Origin: CAVQUE01 sp046290435
Lineage (GTDB): Bacteria > Actinomycetota > Acidimicrobiia > Acidimicrobiales > UBA8592
Assembly (NCBI GenBank): GCA_046290435.1
Contig: JBKAGO010000004.1
Location: 1 to 64,000 of the forward strand
Direction of reading: 5' to 3'
DNA: 64,000 nt
Position numbers and translations under genes: made by a program. Shown here one piece after another: positions 52,919-62,143 of this stretch (the stretch's first letter is position 1; each line of letters begins with the position of its first letter). The notes under the pieces are model-generated. The model saw nothing but the letters and a program-made list of their open reading frames with translations, searched no databases and was not told where the DNA came from.

Positions 52919-55900
52919 GTGCTGAATGTCGGGGTCCTCGGGCCGATCCGAGCCGACCACGCAGGACGACCGGTCGAGTTGCGTGGCGCACACCAGCGGC
53001 GGCTGCTCGCCATGCTCACCGCGGCCGCCGGCGACGTCGTGTCGACCGACCGCCTCGTCGACCAGTTGTGGGAGGGCGAACCCCCCGACGCAGCGGTGCG
53101 GACGTTCCGCACCTACGTCGCCCGCTTGCGGCGCTCGCTCGAGGCAGCCGGGGCGGCCGACGGCGGTCGGCTCGTCGTCACCGAGGCGCCGGGCTACCGG
53201 CTCGGCCCCGACGTGCGGACCGACGCCGACGTGTTCGCCGCGGCGGTCGACGAGGCCACCGACAGCCTCGCCGTCGGCGAGCCTGCGTCGGCCTGGCGCG
53301 CCCTCGACGACGCGCTCGGCCTGTGGTCGGGCAACGCCTACGACGAGTTCGCCCACGAGGAGTGGGCCCGGGCGTCGGCCATCCGGCTCGAGGAGCTGCG
53401 GCTGGTGGCCCGCGAGCTACGCATCCGGGCCCAGAGCGAGATGGGCCGCCACGCCGAGGCCATCGCCGAGATCGACTCGCTCATCGCCGAGCACCCCCTG
53501 CGCGAGACCCCGCGGCGGGAGCTGATGATCGCCCTGTACCGCGACGGCCGCCACGCCGAGGCGCTGCGGGCGGGGCGCGACTATGCGAACCACCTGGCGG
53601 AGGAGACCGGGCTCCAGCCGTCGGATGCGATCACCGCGGTCGAGGCCATGATCCTCGAGGGCGATCCGCGGCTCGACGCGGTGCCCCGCGGTCGTCGGCT
53701 CCGTGGCTACGTGCTCGAGGAGCCGATCGCGGAGGACGCGTTCGGCATCGTGTACCGGGCCCGCCAGACGTCGATCGGCCGCGACGTCGCCATCACCGTC
53801 ATCCCCGCGGAACTCGCCGACGACCCGGCGTTCGTGCGGGGGTTCGAGAGCCGAGCCCAGGCGGTGGCCGGCGTCGAACACCCCGGCGTCGTCCCGATCT
53901 ACGACTACTGGCGTGAGCCCGGCGGGGCCTACCTGGCGACGCGTCACTACGCCGCGGGAACCCTCGCCGCCCGCCAGGCGGCCGGTTCGGTTCCCGCCGA
54001 GGAGGCATGGGCGATCGCAACCCGTGTGCTGGGGGCATTGGCGGTCGCGCACCGTCGAGGGGTGACCCACGGCGGCATCGGGGCCGACACGGTGTGGTTC
54101 GACGACCACGGCGACGCCGTCCTCGGCGGATTCGCCATGGCTCCCGACGCCGCCTCCCAGCAGTCCGATCTGGCCGACCTCGCCCGTCTCGTCGACACGC
54201 TCGTCGACCGCTCCACCGATACAACGCTCATCCCCGACGCAGCCGAGACCGTCGAGCAGCGACGGCTGTCGGGGCTGGCCACCCGGCTCCGCTCCGGAGC
54301 CGACGGCGCGGTCAGCACCGCCTTCGACCTCGTGCTCGCCACCGAGGACGGCACCGACCTGGCCGACCCGGACCCGACCCGGATCGTCGGGCCCAACCCG
54401 TTCAAGGGACTGGCCGCGTTCTCCGAGGCCGACGCCGAGCTCTTCCACGGGCGGTCGGCCATCGTCGACGAGCTCGCAGGCGTGCTGCGCCGCCGGGGCA
54501 TCGCCGCACTGGTCGGCCCGTCGGGGTCGGGCAAGTCGTCGGTGATGCGAGCCGGGGTGCTCGCCCGCTACCGCGCCGCCGGCGCGTACGTCACCACGAT
54601 GGTGCCGGGCACGCACCCCCTCGACGAGCTCGAGGTGGCGCTCACACGCATCGCGTCGACACCACTGCGGGACCTCGCCGCCGATCTCGCCACCGACGAC
54701 GACCGCCTCGCCGAAGAGCTCCGGGCCATCGCGCCCGGGCCCGACGACGACGTCGTCCTCGCCATCGATCAGTTCGAGGAGCTCTTCACCATCTCGGCCC
54801 CGGCCGAGCGCGACCGGTTCCTGCACCTCGTCGCCGGGGCCCTGGCCGAGGTCCCGAATCTCGATGTCGTCGCGACGTGTCGGGCCGACTTCCTGGGCCG
54901 GGTGCTCGACCATCCCGTGGCGGGCCAACTGCTGCGCGACCGCTGCGTCCTGATCACCCCGCTGTCGAGCGAGGAACTCCACGACGCCGTCATCGGGCCG
55001 GCCGAACACGCGGGCGTCGCGGTCGAACCCATGCTGGTCGCCCAGATCGTCGGCGACGCGGCCGGCGAGCCGGGCTCGCTGCCGATGGTGCAGTACGCGC
55101 TGACCGAGACGTTCGAGGCGGCATCGGACGACGGCGTCATGACGCTGCACGACTACCAGCGCCTCGGCGGGGTGACCGGCGTACTCGCGCAGCGCGCCGA
55201 GGAGATCTTCGACGGCCTGTCGGCCGAAGAGCGCGAAGCGGCGAGGCGGCTCTTCAGCCGGCTCGTCGCCCCCGGCGACGGGTCCGAGCCCACCCGTCGC
55301 CGGGCGCTGCGCACCGAACTCACCACTGTTCCCGACGCCGTCGTCGACGCGTTCGGCGCGGCGCGACTGCTGTCGTTCGACCGGGATCCCGCCACCCGGG
55401 AGCCCACGGTCGAGCTCAGCCACGAGGCCCTCATCCGCCACTGGCCGCGGCTGGTGGCCTGGACCGACGAGGAGTCCGATGGCCTGCGGCTGCTGCACCA
55501 CCTCACCGCGTCGTCGCAGGAGTGGGAGCGGTCGGGCCGCGACCCGAGCCTGCTGTACCGCGGCGCCCGCCTCGACGCAGCCGAGGGCTGGGCCCGGTCG
55601 CATCCCGACGAGTTGTCCGACCTGGAGTCGGCGTACGTTGCCGCGGGCATCGCCGAGCGCGACGCCGAGGAGCAGCGCGAGCGGCGGGCGGTCGATCGGC
55701 TCCGGCGCCTCACCGCAGGCCTCGCCGTGTTCCTGGTGCTCGCCGTCGTCGCCGCCGGCCTCGCGCTCAGCGCCCGCAGCAGCGCAGCCGACCGGGCCGC
55801 CGAAGCCGAGCGCTCGCGAGCCGACGCCCTCGCAGCCGAGGCCCGGGCCGCCGACCGGGCCGCCGAAGCCGAGACCGCACGCGCCGAGTCGGACCGGACC

Positions 55901-57946
55901 CGCCGCGATGCCGAGGTGGCCGCCCTCGCCGGCAACGCCCGCCTGCTGGCGGCGACCGACCCCATCGCCGCGATGCTGCTGGCCGGCGAAGCGAACGCCC
56001 GCAGCTCCGGCGACGATCCGGTCGTGGCCTCGGCGCTGCTCGAGTCGTTGTCGGCCGACCCGCGGGTCGACCGGGTCCTGGCTCCGGTGCAGTCGACCGG
56101 GCTGGTCATCGTCCCCGAGAGCGGCCCCTTCTACACGTTCGTGCGCGACGCCGACGAGGGGACGACGGTCGAGGTGGTCGACGTCGACAACGCCACGACC
56201 CGCACCGTCGACCTCGACTTCTCCCCCGGTGCCGCCACCACCGACCCGACCGGCGCATTCCTTTACGCCGTCGCCGGCGACCGGATGCGGCTCTACGAGA
56301 TCGACACCGGAGCGCTGCTGTCCGACCAGCCCACCGAGAACTTCTTCGTCAACGCGGCCGGGCCCGGTGGCGACCAGGGCGACGTCGCTGCGGTCCGGCC
56401 CGACGGGCGCCTGGTCGTCTACGCGCTGCCCGACTTCGCGGTGGTGACCTCGACCGAGGTCCGTCCCGACACCTTCGCCATGGCCCGTTCCGCCGATGGC
56501 CGCTGGGTGGCGACGTTCTCACCCGGCCTGTTGACGGTGTGGCCGCTGTTCGACGAAGAAGCCGAGCGTCGCGAGATCGTGCTCGCCGATTCGTTGGACT
56601 GGGCGGCGCTCGACCCGACGGGTGACCGGGTGGCGGTGTCGGGCCGCAACGGACCCACCCTCGTGTTCGACCTCACCGATCCCGACGCAGCGCCGGTGGT
56701 GATCGAGGCCGCGGCGAGCACCGATCTCGCATTCGGTCCCGGCGGCGCCCTGCTGGCCGTCGCCACCACCGACGGCATCGTCATCCACGACACCGCCACG
56801 GGTGATCGGGCCGCCCCACCGATCGGGTTCGCGACCGGCGTGAGCGTGCACTTCACCGGCGAGCGGACGCTGCGGGCGTTCGCTCCGAGTCTGGGCGTCG
56901 TCGCGATCGACCTCGACGCCCCCAGCCGGGTCGTGCGCCAGACCGACATCGCCGACTGGGGCGTGGCCGCGTTCCTGGCCCCGGACCGCACCGGCGCCGT
57001 CGTCATCGCCTTGGACGAATCGGGGGTGGCCGGCGAACGATGGGTCGGAGCGCCGATCGAGACCACGGCGGGCCGACCGCTGGGCCCGATCTCCGGTTTC
57101 CGCAACAGCCGTCCGATCGGAGAGGGTCGGTACCTCACCGCCGATCTGGCGACCCTCACCTACACCGAGTCCGACGCCTCCGGGCCGATCCGGACCATCG
57201 ACCTCGGCGACGCCGTCACGCTGGGCTTCCAGCACTTCCTCGCCCCCCGGGCCGGCAGGACACGCGACCTGCTCATCCTCGCCGAAGGCGGCGAGCCGAC
57301 TCGCAGCAGCGAGCTGGTGGTCATCGATCGCGAGCAGGGCGAGGCAACGCGGGCCCATGCGGGGCGCGGCGTCACCGCGGCGGAGTTCTCCGGCAGCGAC
57401 GAGACCGAGATCGTCTTCGGCGACGTCGACGGCCGGGTCCGGTGGGTGGGCATCGACGGCACGCTCTCGCCCGACGAGGTGACGGTCGGCGCCACCGTAG
57501 GGGCCTTCGCGGTGACCGCCGACGGCTCCGCCACCGCCATCGGCGACTGGTCCGGCACCGTGACGGTCCTCGATGCCGACCGCAGCGTCATCGCCGAACT
57601 GGCCAACGACACGCCGTTCCCGATCCGGATGGTGTTCGTCGACGACGGAGATCGGCTGGCCGTGCAATCAGAGGACGGGTCGATCGCCCTGTTCGACGTC
57701 GCGGCCGGTCTGCGCATCGGCACCCTCTACCGGATCGGCGATCTGCGCGGCGCGATGGAGGTCGCCGTCGACACCGGGTCGATCATCACCTCTACCGACA
57801 CGGGCGTGGTCGAGATCTCCGTCGACGTGGCCGAATGGCAGCGCATCGCCTGCGCCGCCGTCGATCGCCGCATCACCGAGGTCGAGCTGCGTGCGATCGT
57901 CCCGGACGTCGAGATGATCGACGACCCCTGCGCCGGCTTCGACTGA
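52919..57946 (+). CDS. SARP-pseudokinase-STAND NTPase-beta-propeller regulator
   Basis: The 1675-residue protein combines an OmpR-type winged helix (1-95), a BTAD helical domain (about 100-245), a kinase-like domain (about 260-420), an nSTAND1 NTPase (about 488-900; Walker A GPSGSGKSS near 533, Walker B VVLAIDQFEE near 611), a membrane helix (about 932-951), a coiled coil and a degenerate WD40-like propeller to the end. The kinase part lacks the VAIK lysine (VAITVI), the HRD (HGG) and the DFG, so it is a pseudokinase. AfsR/SARP proteins activate transcription; the helix suggests membrane attachment with the propeller on the other side. GTG 52919 starts directly at the first strand. Confidence 0.88.
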   Translation: MLNVGVLGPIRADHAGRPVELRGAHQRRLLAMLTAAAGDVVSTDRLVDQLWEGEPPDAAVRTFRTYVARLRRSLEAAGAADGGRLVVTEAPGYRLGPDVRTDADVFAAAVDEATDSLAVGEPASAWRALDDALGLWSGNAYDEFAHEEWARASAIRLEELRLVARELRIRAQSEMGRHAEAIAEIDSLIAEHPLRETPRRELMIALYRDGRHAEALRAGRDYANHLAEETGLQPSDAITAVEAMILEGDPRLDAVPRGRRLRGYVLEEPIAEDAFGIVYRARQTSIGRDVAITVIPAELADDPAFVRGFESRAQAVAGVEHPGVVPIYDYWREPGGAYLATRHYAAGTLAARQAAGSVPAEEAWAIATRVLGALAVAHRRGVTHGGIGADTVWFDDHGDAVLGGFAMAPDAASQQSDLADLARLVDTLVDRSTDTTLIPDAAETVEQRRLSGLATRLRSGADGAVSTAFDLVLATEDGTDLADPDPTRIVGPNPFKGLAAFSEADAELFHGRSAIVDELAGVLRRRGIAALVGPSGSGKSSVMRAGVLARYRAAGAYVTTMVPGTHPLDELEVALTRIASTPLRDLAADLATDDDRLAEELRAIAPGPDDDVVLAIDQFEELFTISAPAERDRFLHLVAGALAEVPNLDVVATCRADFLGRVLDHPVAGQLLRDRCVLITPLSSEELHDAVIGPAEHAGVAVEPMLVAQIVGDAAGEPGSLPMVQYALTETFEAASDDGVMTLHDYQRLGGVTGVLAQRAEEIFDGLSAEEREAARRLFSRLVAPGDGSEPTRRRALRTELTTVPDAVVDAFGAARLLSFDRDPATREPTVELSHEALIRHWPRLVAWTDEESDGLRLLHHLTASSQEWERSGRDPSLLYRGARLDAAEGWARSHPDELSDLESAYVAAGIAERDAEEQRERRAVDRLRRLTAGLAVFLVLAVVAAGLALSARSSAADRAAEAERSRADALAAEARAADRAAEAETARAESDRTRRDAEVAALAGNARLLAATDPIAAMLLAGEANARSSGDDPVVASALLESLSADPRVDRVLAPVQSTGLVIVPESGPFYTFVRDADEGTTVEVVDVDNATTRTVDLDFSPGAATTDPTGAFLYAVAGDRMRLYEIDTGALLSDQPTENFFVNAAGPGGDQGDVAAVRPDGRLVVYALPDFAVVTSTEVRPDTFAMARSADGRWVATFSPGLLTVWPLFDEEAERREIVLADSLDWAALDPTGDRVAVSGRNGPTLVFDLTDPDAAPVVIEAAASTDLAFGPGGALLAVATTDGIVIHDTATGDRAAPPIGFATGVSVHFTGERTLRAFAPSLGVVAIDLDAPSRVVRQTDIADWGVAAFLAPDRTGAVVIALDESGVAGERWVGAPIETTAGRPLGPISGFRNSRPIGEGRYLTADLATLTYTESDASGPIRTIDLGDAVTLGFQHFLAPRAGRTRDLLILAEGGEPTRSSELVVIDREQGEATRAHAGRGVTAAEFSGSDETEIVFGDVDGRVRWVGIDGTLSPDEVTVGATVGAFAVTADGSATAIGDWSGTVTVLDADRSVIAELANDTPFPIRMVFVDDGDRLAVQSEDGSIALFDVAAGLRIGTLYRIGDLRGAMEVAVDTGSIITSTDTGVVEISVDVAEWQRIACAAVDRRITEVELRAIVPDVEMIDDPCAGFD

Positions 57947-57994
57947 CCGACCGCCCGAGCGGCAGGCGCATCGGCCGGACCCCGGGCGCCGCGG

Positions 57995-58198
57995 TCAGTG
58001 GTGGAGCTGGCCCCGCATGGGGGTCTGGTGCCACCAGCGGCCGCTGAAGCGCCACCGCAACGACTGCGAACCGGCGGGCTGTGCAGCCGGCGGTGGCGGC
58101 GATGGCCACAGCTCGCGATACGCGGCGAGGATGACCGCGAGCTCCTCGGGTGAGGGCTCGGGATGGATGGTGACGTGAACGGGATCGGGTGCGGCCAT
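57995..58198 (-). CDS. accE: Acyl-CoA carboxylase epsilon subunit
   Basis: The 67-residue protein starts with IHPEPSPEELAVILAAYREL, continues with a proline-rich spacer and ends in RWRFSGRWWHQTPMRG, the layout of the actinobacterial epsilon subunit (AccE/PccE) that binds and stimulates the beta subunit. ATG 58198 lies eight bases after the stop of the carboxyltransferase gene. Short but typical in context. Confidence 0.85.
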   Translation of the reverse strand: MAAPDPVHVTIHPEPSPEELAVILAAYRELWPSPPPPAAQPAGSQSLRWRFSGRWWHQTPMRGQLHH

Positions 58199-58206
58199 CG
58201 TCGTGC

Positions 58207-59763
58207 CTACAGCGGGATGACGCCGTGCTTGCGGCGCGGCAGCTCTTCGCGTTTGGTCTCGATGGCCGCGAACCCGGCGATGACCTTGCGACGGGTCTCG
58301 GCGGGGTCGATCACGTCGTCGACGAAGCCACGCTCGGCCGCCAGGTACGGGTTGGCGTAACGCTCGGTGTAGTCGTCGACCAGTTCCTTCTTGCGGGCCA
58401 CCGGATCGGCCGCGGACTGGATCTCGCGCCGGTGCAGCACCTCGACCGCACCCTGGGGACCCATGACGGCGAGTTCGGCGGTGGGCCAGGCGAACGACAG
58501 GTCGGATCCGACCGACTTCGAGTCCATCACCACGTAGGCGCCGCCGTAGGCCTTGCGGGTGATGACCTGGATGCGCGGCACGGTGGCCTCGCAGTAGGCG
58601 TAGAGCAGCTTGGCGCCGTGGCGGATGATGCCGCCGTATTCCTGGTCGACGCCGGGCAGGAAGCCGGGCACATCCACCAGCGTGAGCAGCGGGATGTTGA
58701 ACGCGTCGCAGGTCCGCACGAACCGGGCGGCCTTGGACGACGACTCGATGTCCAACACGCCGGCGAGCACCAGGGGCTGGTTGCCGACGACGCCGACCGT
58801 GCGGCCGTCGAGACGGGCGAAGCCGCACACGATGCTGGGCGCCCACGCCGCGAAGTACTCCATGAACTCGCCGTCGTCGACGATCGAGGTGATGACGCTG
58901 CGCATGTCGTAGGGCAGGTTCGGGCTGTCCGGCATGATGTCGAGCAGCTCGGGGCACGAACGCTCCGGGTCGTCGGTGGAGTCGAACCGGGGCGGTTCCT
59001 CGAGGTTGTTGGACGGCAAGTGGCTGAGCAGCACCTTGACCGCATCGAGGATGTCGTGCTCGGTGTCGGCGACGAAGGTGGCGACACCGGACTTGGTGCT
59101 GTGGCTGGTGGCCCCGCCGAGCTCTTCGAGGGTGACCTCCTCGCCGGTGACGGTCTTGACCACATCGGGGCCGGTGATGAACATGTGCGAGGTCTCACGG
59201 ACCATGAAGATGAAGTCGGTCATGGCCGGGCTGTAGACCGCGCCACCGGCGCACGGGCCGAGGATGACGCTGATCTGGGGGATGACACCCGACGACTGCA
59301 CGTTGCGGTGGAAGATGCCGCCGTAGGAGTCGAGGCTGACCACGCCCTCCTGGATGCGGGCACCCGCACCGTCGTTGAGGCCGATCATCGGGCTGCCGGT
59401 GCGCAACGCCAGGTCCATGACCTTGTGGATCTTCTCGGCGAAGACCTCGCCAAGGGCGCCGCCCATGACGGTGAAGTCCTGGGAGAACAGGAACACCTTG
59501 CGGCCGTCGACGGTGCCCCACCCGGTGACCACACCGTCGGTGTAGGGGCGGCTCTCGAGCCCGGCCTCGTGGGCGCGGTGGCGGGCCAGCATGTCGAGCT
59601 CGTGAAACGAGCCGGGGTCGAGCAGATACTCGATGCGCTCGCGCGCGAGCATCTTCCCCTTGTCGTGCTGGCGCTGCACGGAGCGCTCGGGCCCTGCGTG
59701 GAGGGCTTCCTGCTTGCGTCGCTCGAGATCGGCGAGGCGTTCGGTCATCGTCTTGTCTGCCAT
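58207..59763 (-). CDS. accD: Acyl-CoA (propionyl/acetyl-CoA) carboxylase beta subunit, carboxyltransferase
   Basis: The 518-residue subunit transfers carboxyl from biotin to acetyl- or propionyl-CoA. GSPMIGLNDGAGARIQEGV and GCAGGAVYSPA-like GPCAGGAVYSPAMTDF form the first oxyanion hole; LVDVPGFLPGVDQEYGGIIRHGAKLLYAY and TRKAYGGAYVVM the second. Length and motifs match PccB/AccD5 in actinobacteria. ATG 59763 starts MADKTM. The epsilon subunit gene follows; the biotinylated alpha subunit is not in the window. Products feed fatty acid synthesis or propionate metabolism. Confidence 0.95.
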   Translation of the reverse strand: MADKTMTERLADLERRKQEALHAGPERSVQRQHDKGKMLARERIEYLLDPGSFHELDMLARHRAHEAGLESRPYTDGVVTGWGTVDGRKVFLFSQDFTVMGGALGEVFAEKIHKVMDLALRTGSPMIGLNDGAGARIQEGVVSLDSYGGIFHRNVQSSGVIPQISVILGPCAGGAVYSPAMTDFIFMVRETSHMFITGPDVVKTVTGEEVTLEELGGATSHSTKSGVATFVADTEHDILDAVKVLLSHLPSNNLEEPPRFDSTDDPERSCPELLDIMPDSPNLPYDMRSVITSIVDDGEFMEYFAAWAPSIVCGFARLDGRTVGVVGNQPLVLAGVLDIESSSKAARFVRTCDAFNIPLLTLVDVPGFLPGVDQEYGGIIRHGAKLLYAYCEATVPRIQVITRKAYGGAYVVMDSKSVGSDLSFAWPTAELAVMGPQGAVEVLHRREIQSAADPVARKKELVDDYTERYANPYLAAERGFVDDVIDPAETRRKVIAGFAAIETKREELPRRKHGVIPL

Positions 59764-59845
59764 GGCGTCCCGCAGAGTACCGGTTGACGGCGACGCTGCC
59801 CGCACTCCGCACCAACTGGGCCTCCAGGACTGGCCCGGCGGGCGC

Positions 59846-60604
59846 TCAGCCGTGGCTGAGGGCGCCCCCGTCGACGACGATCTGTGAACCCGTCATGAAC
59901 GACGCACCGTCCGAGCACAGGAACACCACCACGTCGGCGATCTCGCGCGGTTGGCCCACACGCCCGATCGGATGCATCTCCTCCATCGATGCGGCCAAAT
60001 CGGGGTTCTCGGCCATCGCCCGCGAGATCATGGGCGTCTCGATGGCCGCGGGATGCACCGACAGGACCCGGATGCCCTCGGTGGCGTACTCGAGCGCCAC
60101 GGTCTTGGTCATCCCTGCGACAGCGTGTTTGGAGGCGACGTAGGGGCTCATCTGCGGGTAGCCGCGGTAGCCGGCCGTCGACGAGATGTTGATGATGACC
60201 CCACCGCCGCGTTCGAGCATCGCGGGGATCTCGTGCTTCATCCCGAAGAACACGCCCATGACGTTGACGTCGAGGACACGGCGGAACTCGGCGGCGTCGA
60301 GGTCGACCACCGCTGCCGGGTGCCCTTCGATGCCGGCGTTGTTGCATGCGTAGTCGAGCCCGCCGTAGCTATCGACGGCGGCGGCGACCGCGGCCCGCAT
60401 GGCGTCTTCGTCGGTGACGTCGCATTCGACGTGCGTGGCGGTGCCGCCGTCGGCGGTGATGGCCTCGACCGTCTCCTTTGCGCCGTCGGTGTCGACGTCG
60501 CCCACCACGACCGACGCGCCGGCCGCGGCGAAGGCCGCCGCGGTGGCTCGGCCGATGCCCGAACCGGCTCCTGTCACGAGTGCGACCTTGCCGTTCATGT
60601 CCAT
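59846..60604 (-). CDS. Short-chain dehydrogenase/reductase
   Basis: The 252-residue SDR has TGAGSGIG (NAD(P) binding), CNNAGIEG, the catalytic serine in NISSTAGYRG, YVASKHAVAG (Tyr and Lys of the triad) and the C-terminal segment SQIVVDGGALSHG. An aspartate at the end of the second strand (VVGDVD) suggests NAD+. Substrate is unknown. ATG 60604 has AGGAGA five bases upstream. It is upstream of accD on the same strand, 82 bases apart. Confidence 0.92.
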   Translation of the reverse strand: MDMNGKVALVTGAGSGIGRATAAAFAAAGASVVVGDVDTDGAKETVEAITADGGTATHVECDVTDEDAMRAAVAAAVDSYGGLDYACNNAGIEGHPAAVVDLDAAEFRRVLDVNVMGVFFGMKHEIPAMLERGGGVIINISSTAGYRGYPQMSPYVASKHAVAGMTKTVALEYATEGIRVLSVHPAAIETPMISRAMAENPDLAASMEEMHPIGRVGQPREIADVVVFLCSDGASFMTGSQIVVDGGALSHG

Positions 60605-60808
60605 TCCGATCTCCTGCTCGTTTCGCTCCTCGAACGAGCCTCCCCCGAACGGCGACGGCGAAACAGGGCTGGAAGTCTCTACACCGGCAACATCCCGGCG
60701 TGTCCGGCGCCGTGGAACGCGAGCCCGGCGAAGTCACCGACAGCGCGCCCGGCTGCGATCCCGGGGGCGAAGGAACGCACCGGTACTGCACCGGTACCCT
60801 GCGCTGTC

Positions 60809-62071
60809 GTGACGCCGGTTCCGAAGACACTCCGTCGCCGCGTACCGCACCCCACCGAACGAGCGTCCCGACCCGATTCCCCGACGCCGCATGACGGCGC
60901 CCCGGGGATCGTGCGACTCGTCGCTGCGCTCGCCATGACCGCCACCGTGTTCGTGGGCGCCGGCACGACGGGCTCGGCGCAGGGCGGACCGCTCTGCCAG
61001 GGGCAACAGCCCACCATCGTCGCCATCGCCGGCGTGCCCACCGTGGGCACCGACGGCGACGACGTCATCGTCGGAACCATCGGTCCCGACGTCATCGATG
61101 CCGGCAACGGCGACGACCTCGTGTGCGCACGCGCAGGCGACGACGAGATCGACGGCGGCGCAGGCGACGACATCATCCGCGGCGGACGCGGCGGCGACCG
61201 CATCGTCGGCGGCGACGGCGACGATGTCATCCGCGGCGGACGAGGAGCCGACCTCGTCTGGGGCGAGAGCGGAGCGGATCGCGTGATCGGCGGTCCCGGC
61301 AGGGACGAGGTCTGGAGCGGCGCCGGCGACGACGTGGTCCGTGGCGGCGGTGGCCGCGACGTCGTCCGTGGCGGCGTCGGCGACGATCGGATCTCCGGCG
61401 GCAAGGGCGACGACGGTCTCTCCGGCAGCGCCGGGAACGACCGTGTGTTCGGAGGCCCCGGCGACGACGTCCTCAGCGGGGTCGAAGGAGCCGACGACCT
61501 GCGCGGCGGCCGTGGCTTCGATGCATGTGTCGGTGGCCCCGGCCGCGACCGCATCCGCGGCTGCGAGCAACCGGAACGCCCCAGTTCGCCCCCACGGGTC
61601 GTCGCCATCGGCGACTCGGTGATGCGCGGTGCCGGCAAGACGTTCTGCGGGGAGCTCGAACGGGCCGTGCCGGGGATCGTCGAGGACAGCGTGATCGGCC
61701 GGTCGTTCGGTGCCGCACAGTCGATCGTCGAACGCTTCATGGCCCGGACCGACCGAGAGACCGTGTTCGTGATCGGCCTGGGCACCAACGGACCCATCTC
61801 GGCCGACGCGGTCGTCGATCTCCTCGCGGTCGACGAACGCGCCAGCTTCGTGTTCGTGACCATCAGCGCACCGAAATCGTGGGAAACCGAGATCAATGCG
61901 ATCTACGCCCGGGCGGTGGCCGCCAACCGCGACCGCGCCGCACTCGCCGACTGGCATGCGGTGGGCTCGGCGGATCCGACCCTCACGACGCCCGACGAGA
62001 TCCACCTCACCTGCCGGGGCGCCGTTGCGTACGCCGACGTGATCGCAGAGAGCCTCGTCTCCTTGCTCTGA
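60809..62071 (+). CDS. Secreted RTX-repeat protein with a C-terminal SGNH domain
   Basis: The 420-residue protein has a signal sequence (LVAALAMTATVFVGAGTTGSAQ, near residues 36-57), then about 16 glycine/aspartate-rich nonapeptides of the GGxGxDxhx type (about residues 75-250) that bind calcium in a parallel beta roll, and an SGNH-like domain with VVAIGDSVMRGAG (nucleophile serine), GLGTNGPIS and DEIHLTCRG (the DxxH). SGNH enzymes are esterases or act on acetylated cell-wall sugars. RTX repeats fold on reaching external calcium. GTG 60809 is the likely start. No type I secretion gene is near, and the signal sequence points to Sec export. Confidence 0.85.
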   Translation: MTPVPKTLRRRVPHPTERASRPDSPTPHDGAPGIVRLVAALAMTATVFVGAGTTGSAQGGPLCQGQQPTIVAIAGVPTVGTDGDDVIVGTIGPDVIDAGNGDDLVCARAGDDEIDGGAGDDIIRGGRGGDRIVGGDGDDVIRGGRGADLVWGESGADRVIGGPGRDEVWSGAGDDVVRGGGGRDVVRGGVGDDRISGGKGDDGLSGSAGNDRVFGGPGDDVLSGVEGADDLRGGRGFDACVGGPGRDRIRGCEQPERPSSPPRVVAIGDSVMRGAGKTFCGELERAVPGIVEDSVIGRSFGAAQSIVERFMARTDRETVFVIGLGTNGPISADAVVDLLAVDERASFVFVTISAPKSWETEINAIYARAVAANRDRAALADWHAVGSADPTLTTPDEIHLTCRGAVAYADVIAESLVSLL

Positions 62072-62143
62072 TCCGAGTTCTGATCCGAGACGGGATCGGC
62101 CGAGCCCGCGCCCGCATCCGCGCGGAAAGGCCGGCCGGGGTGG

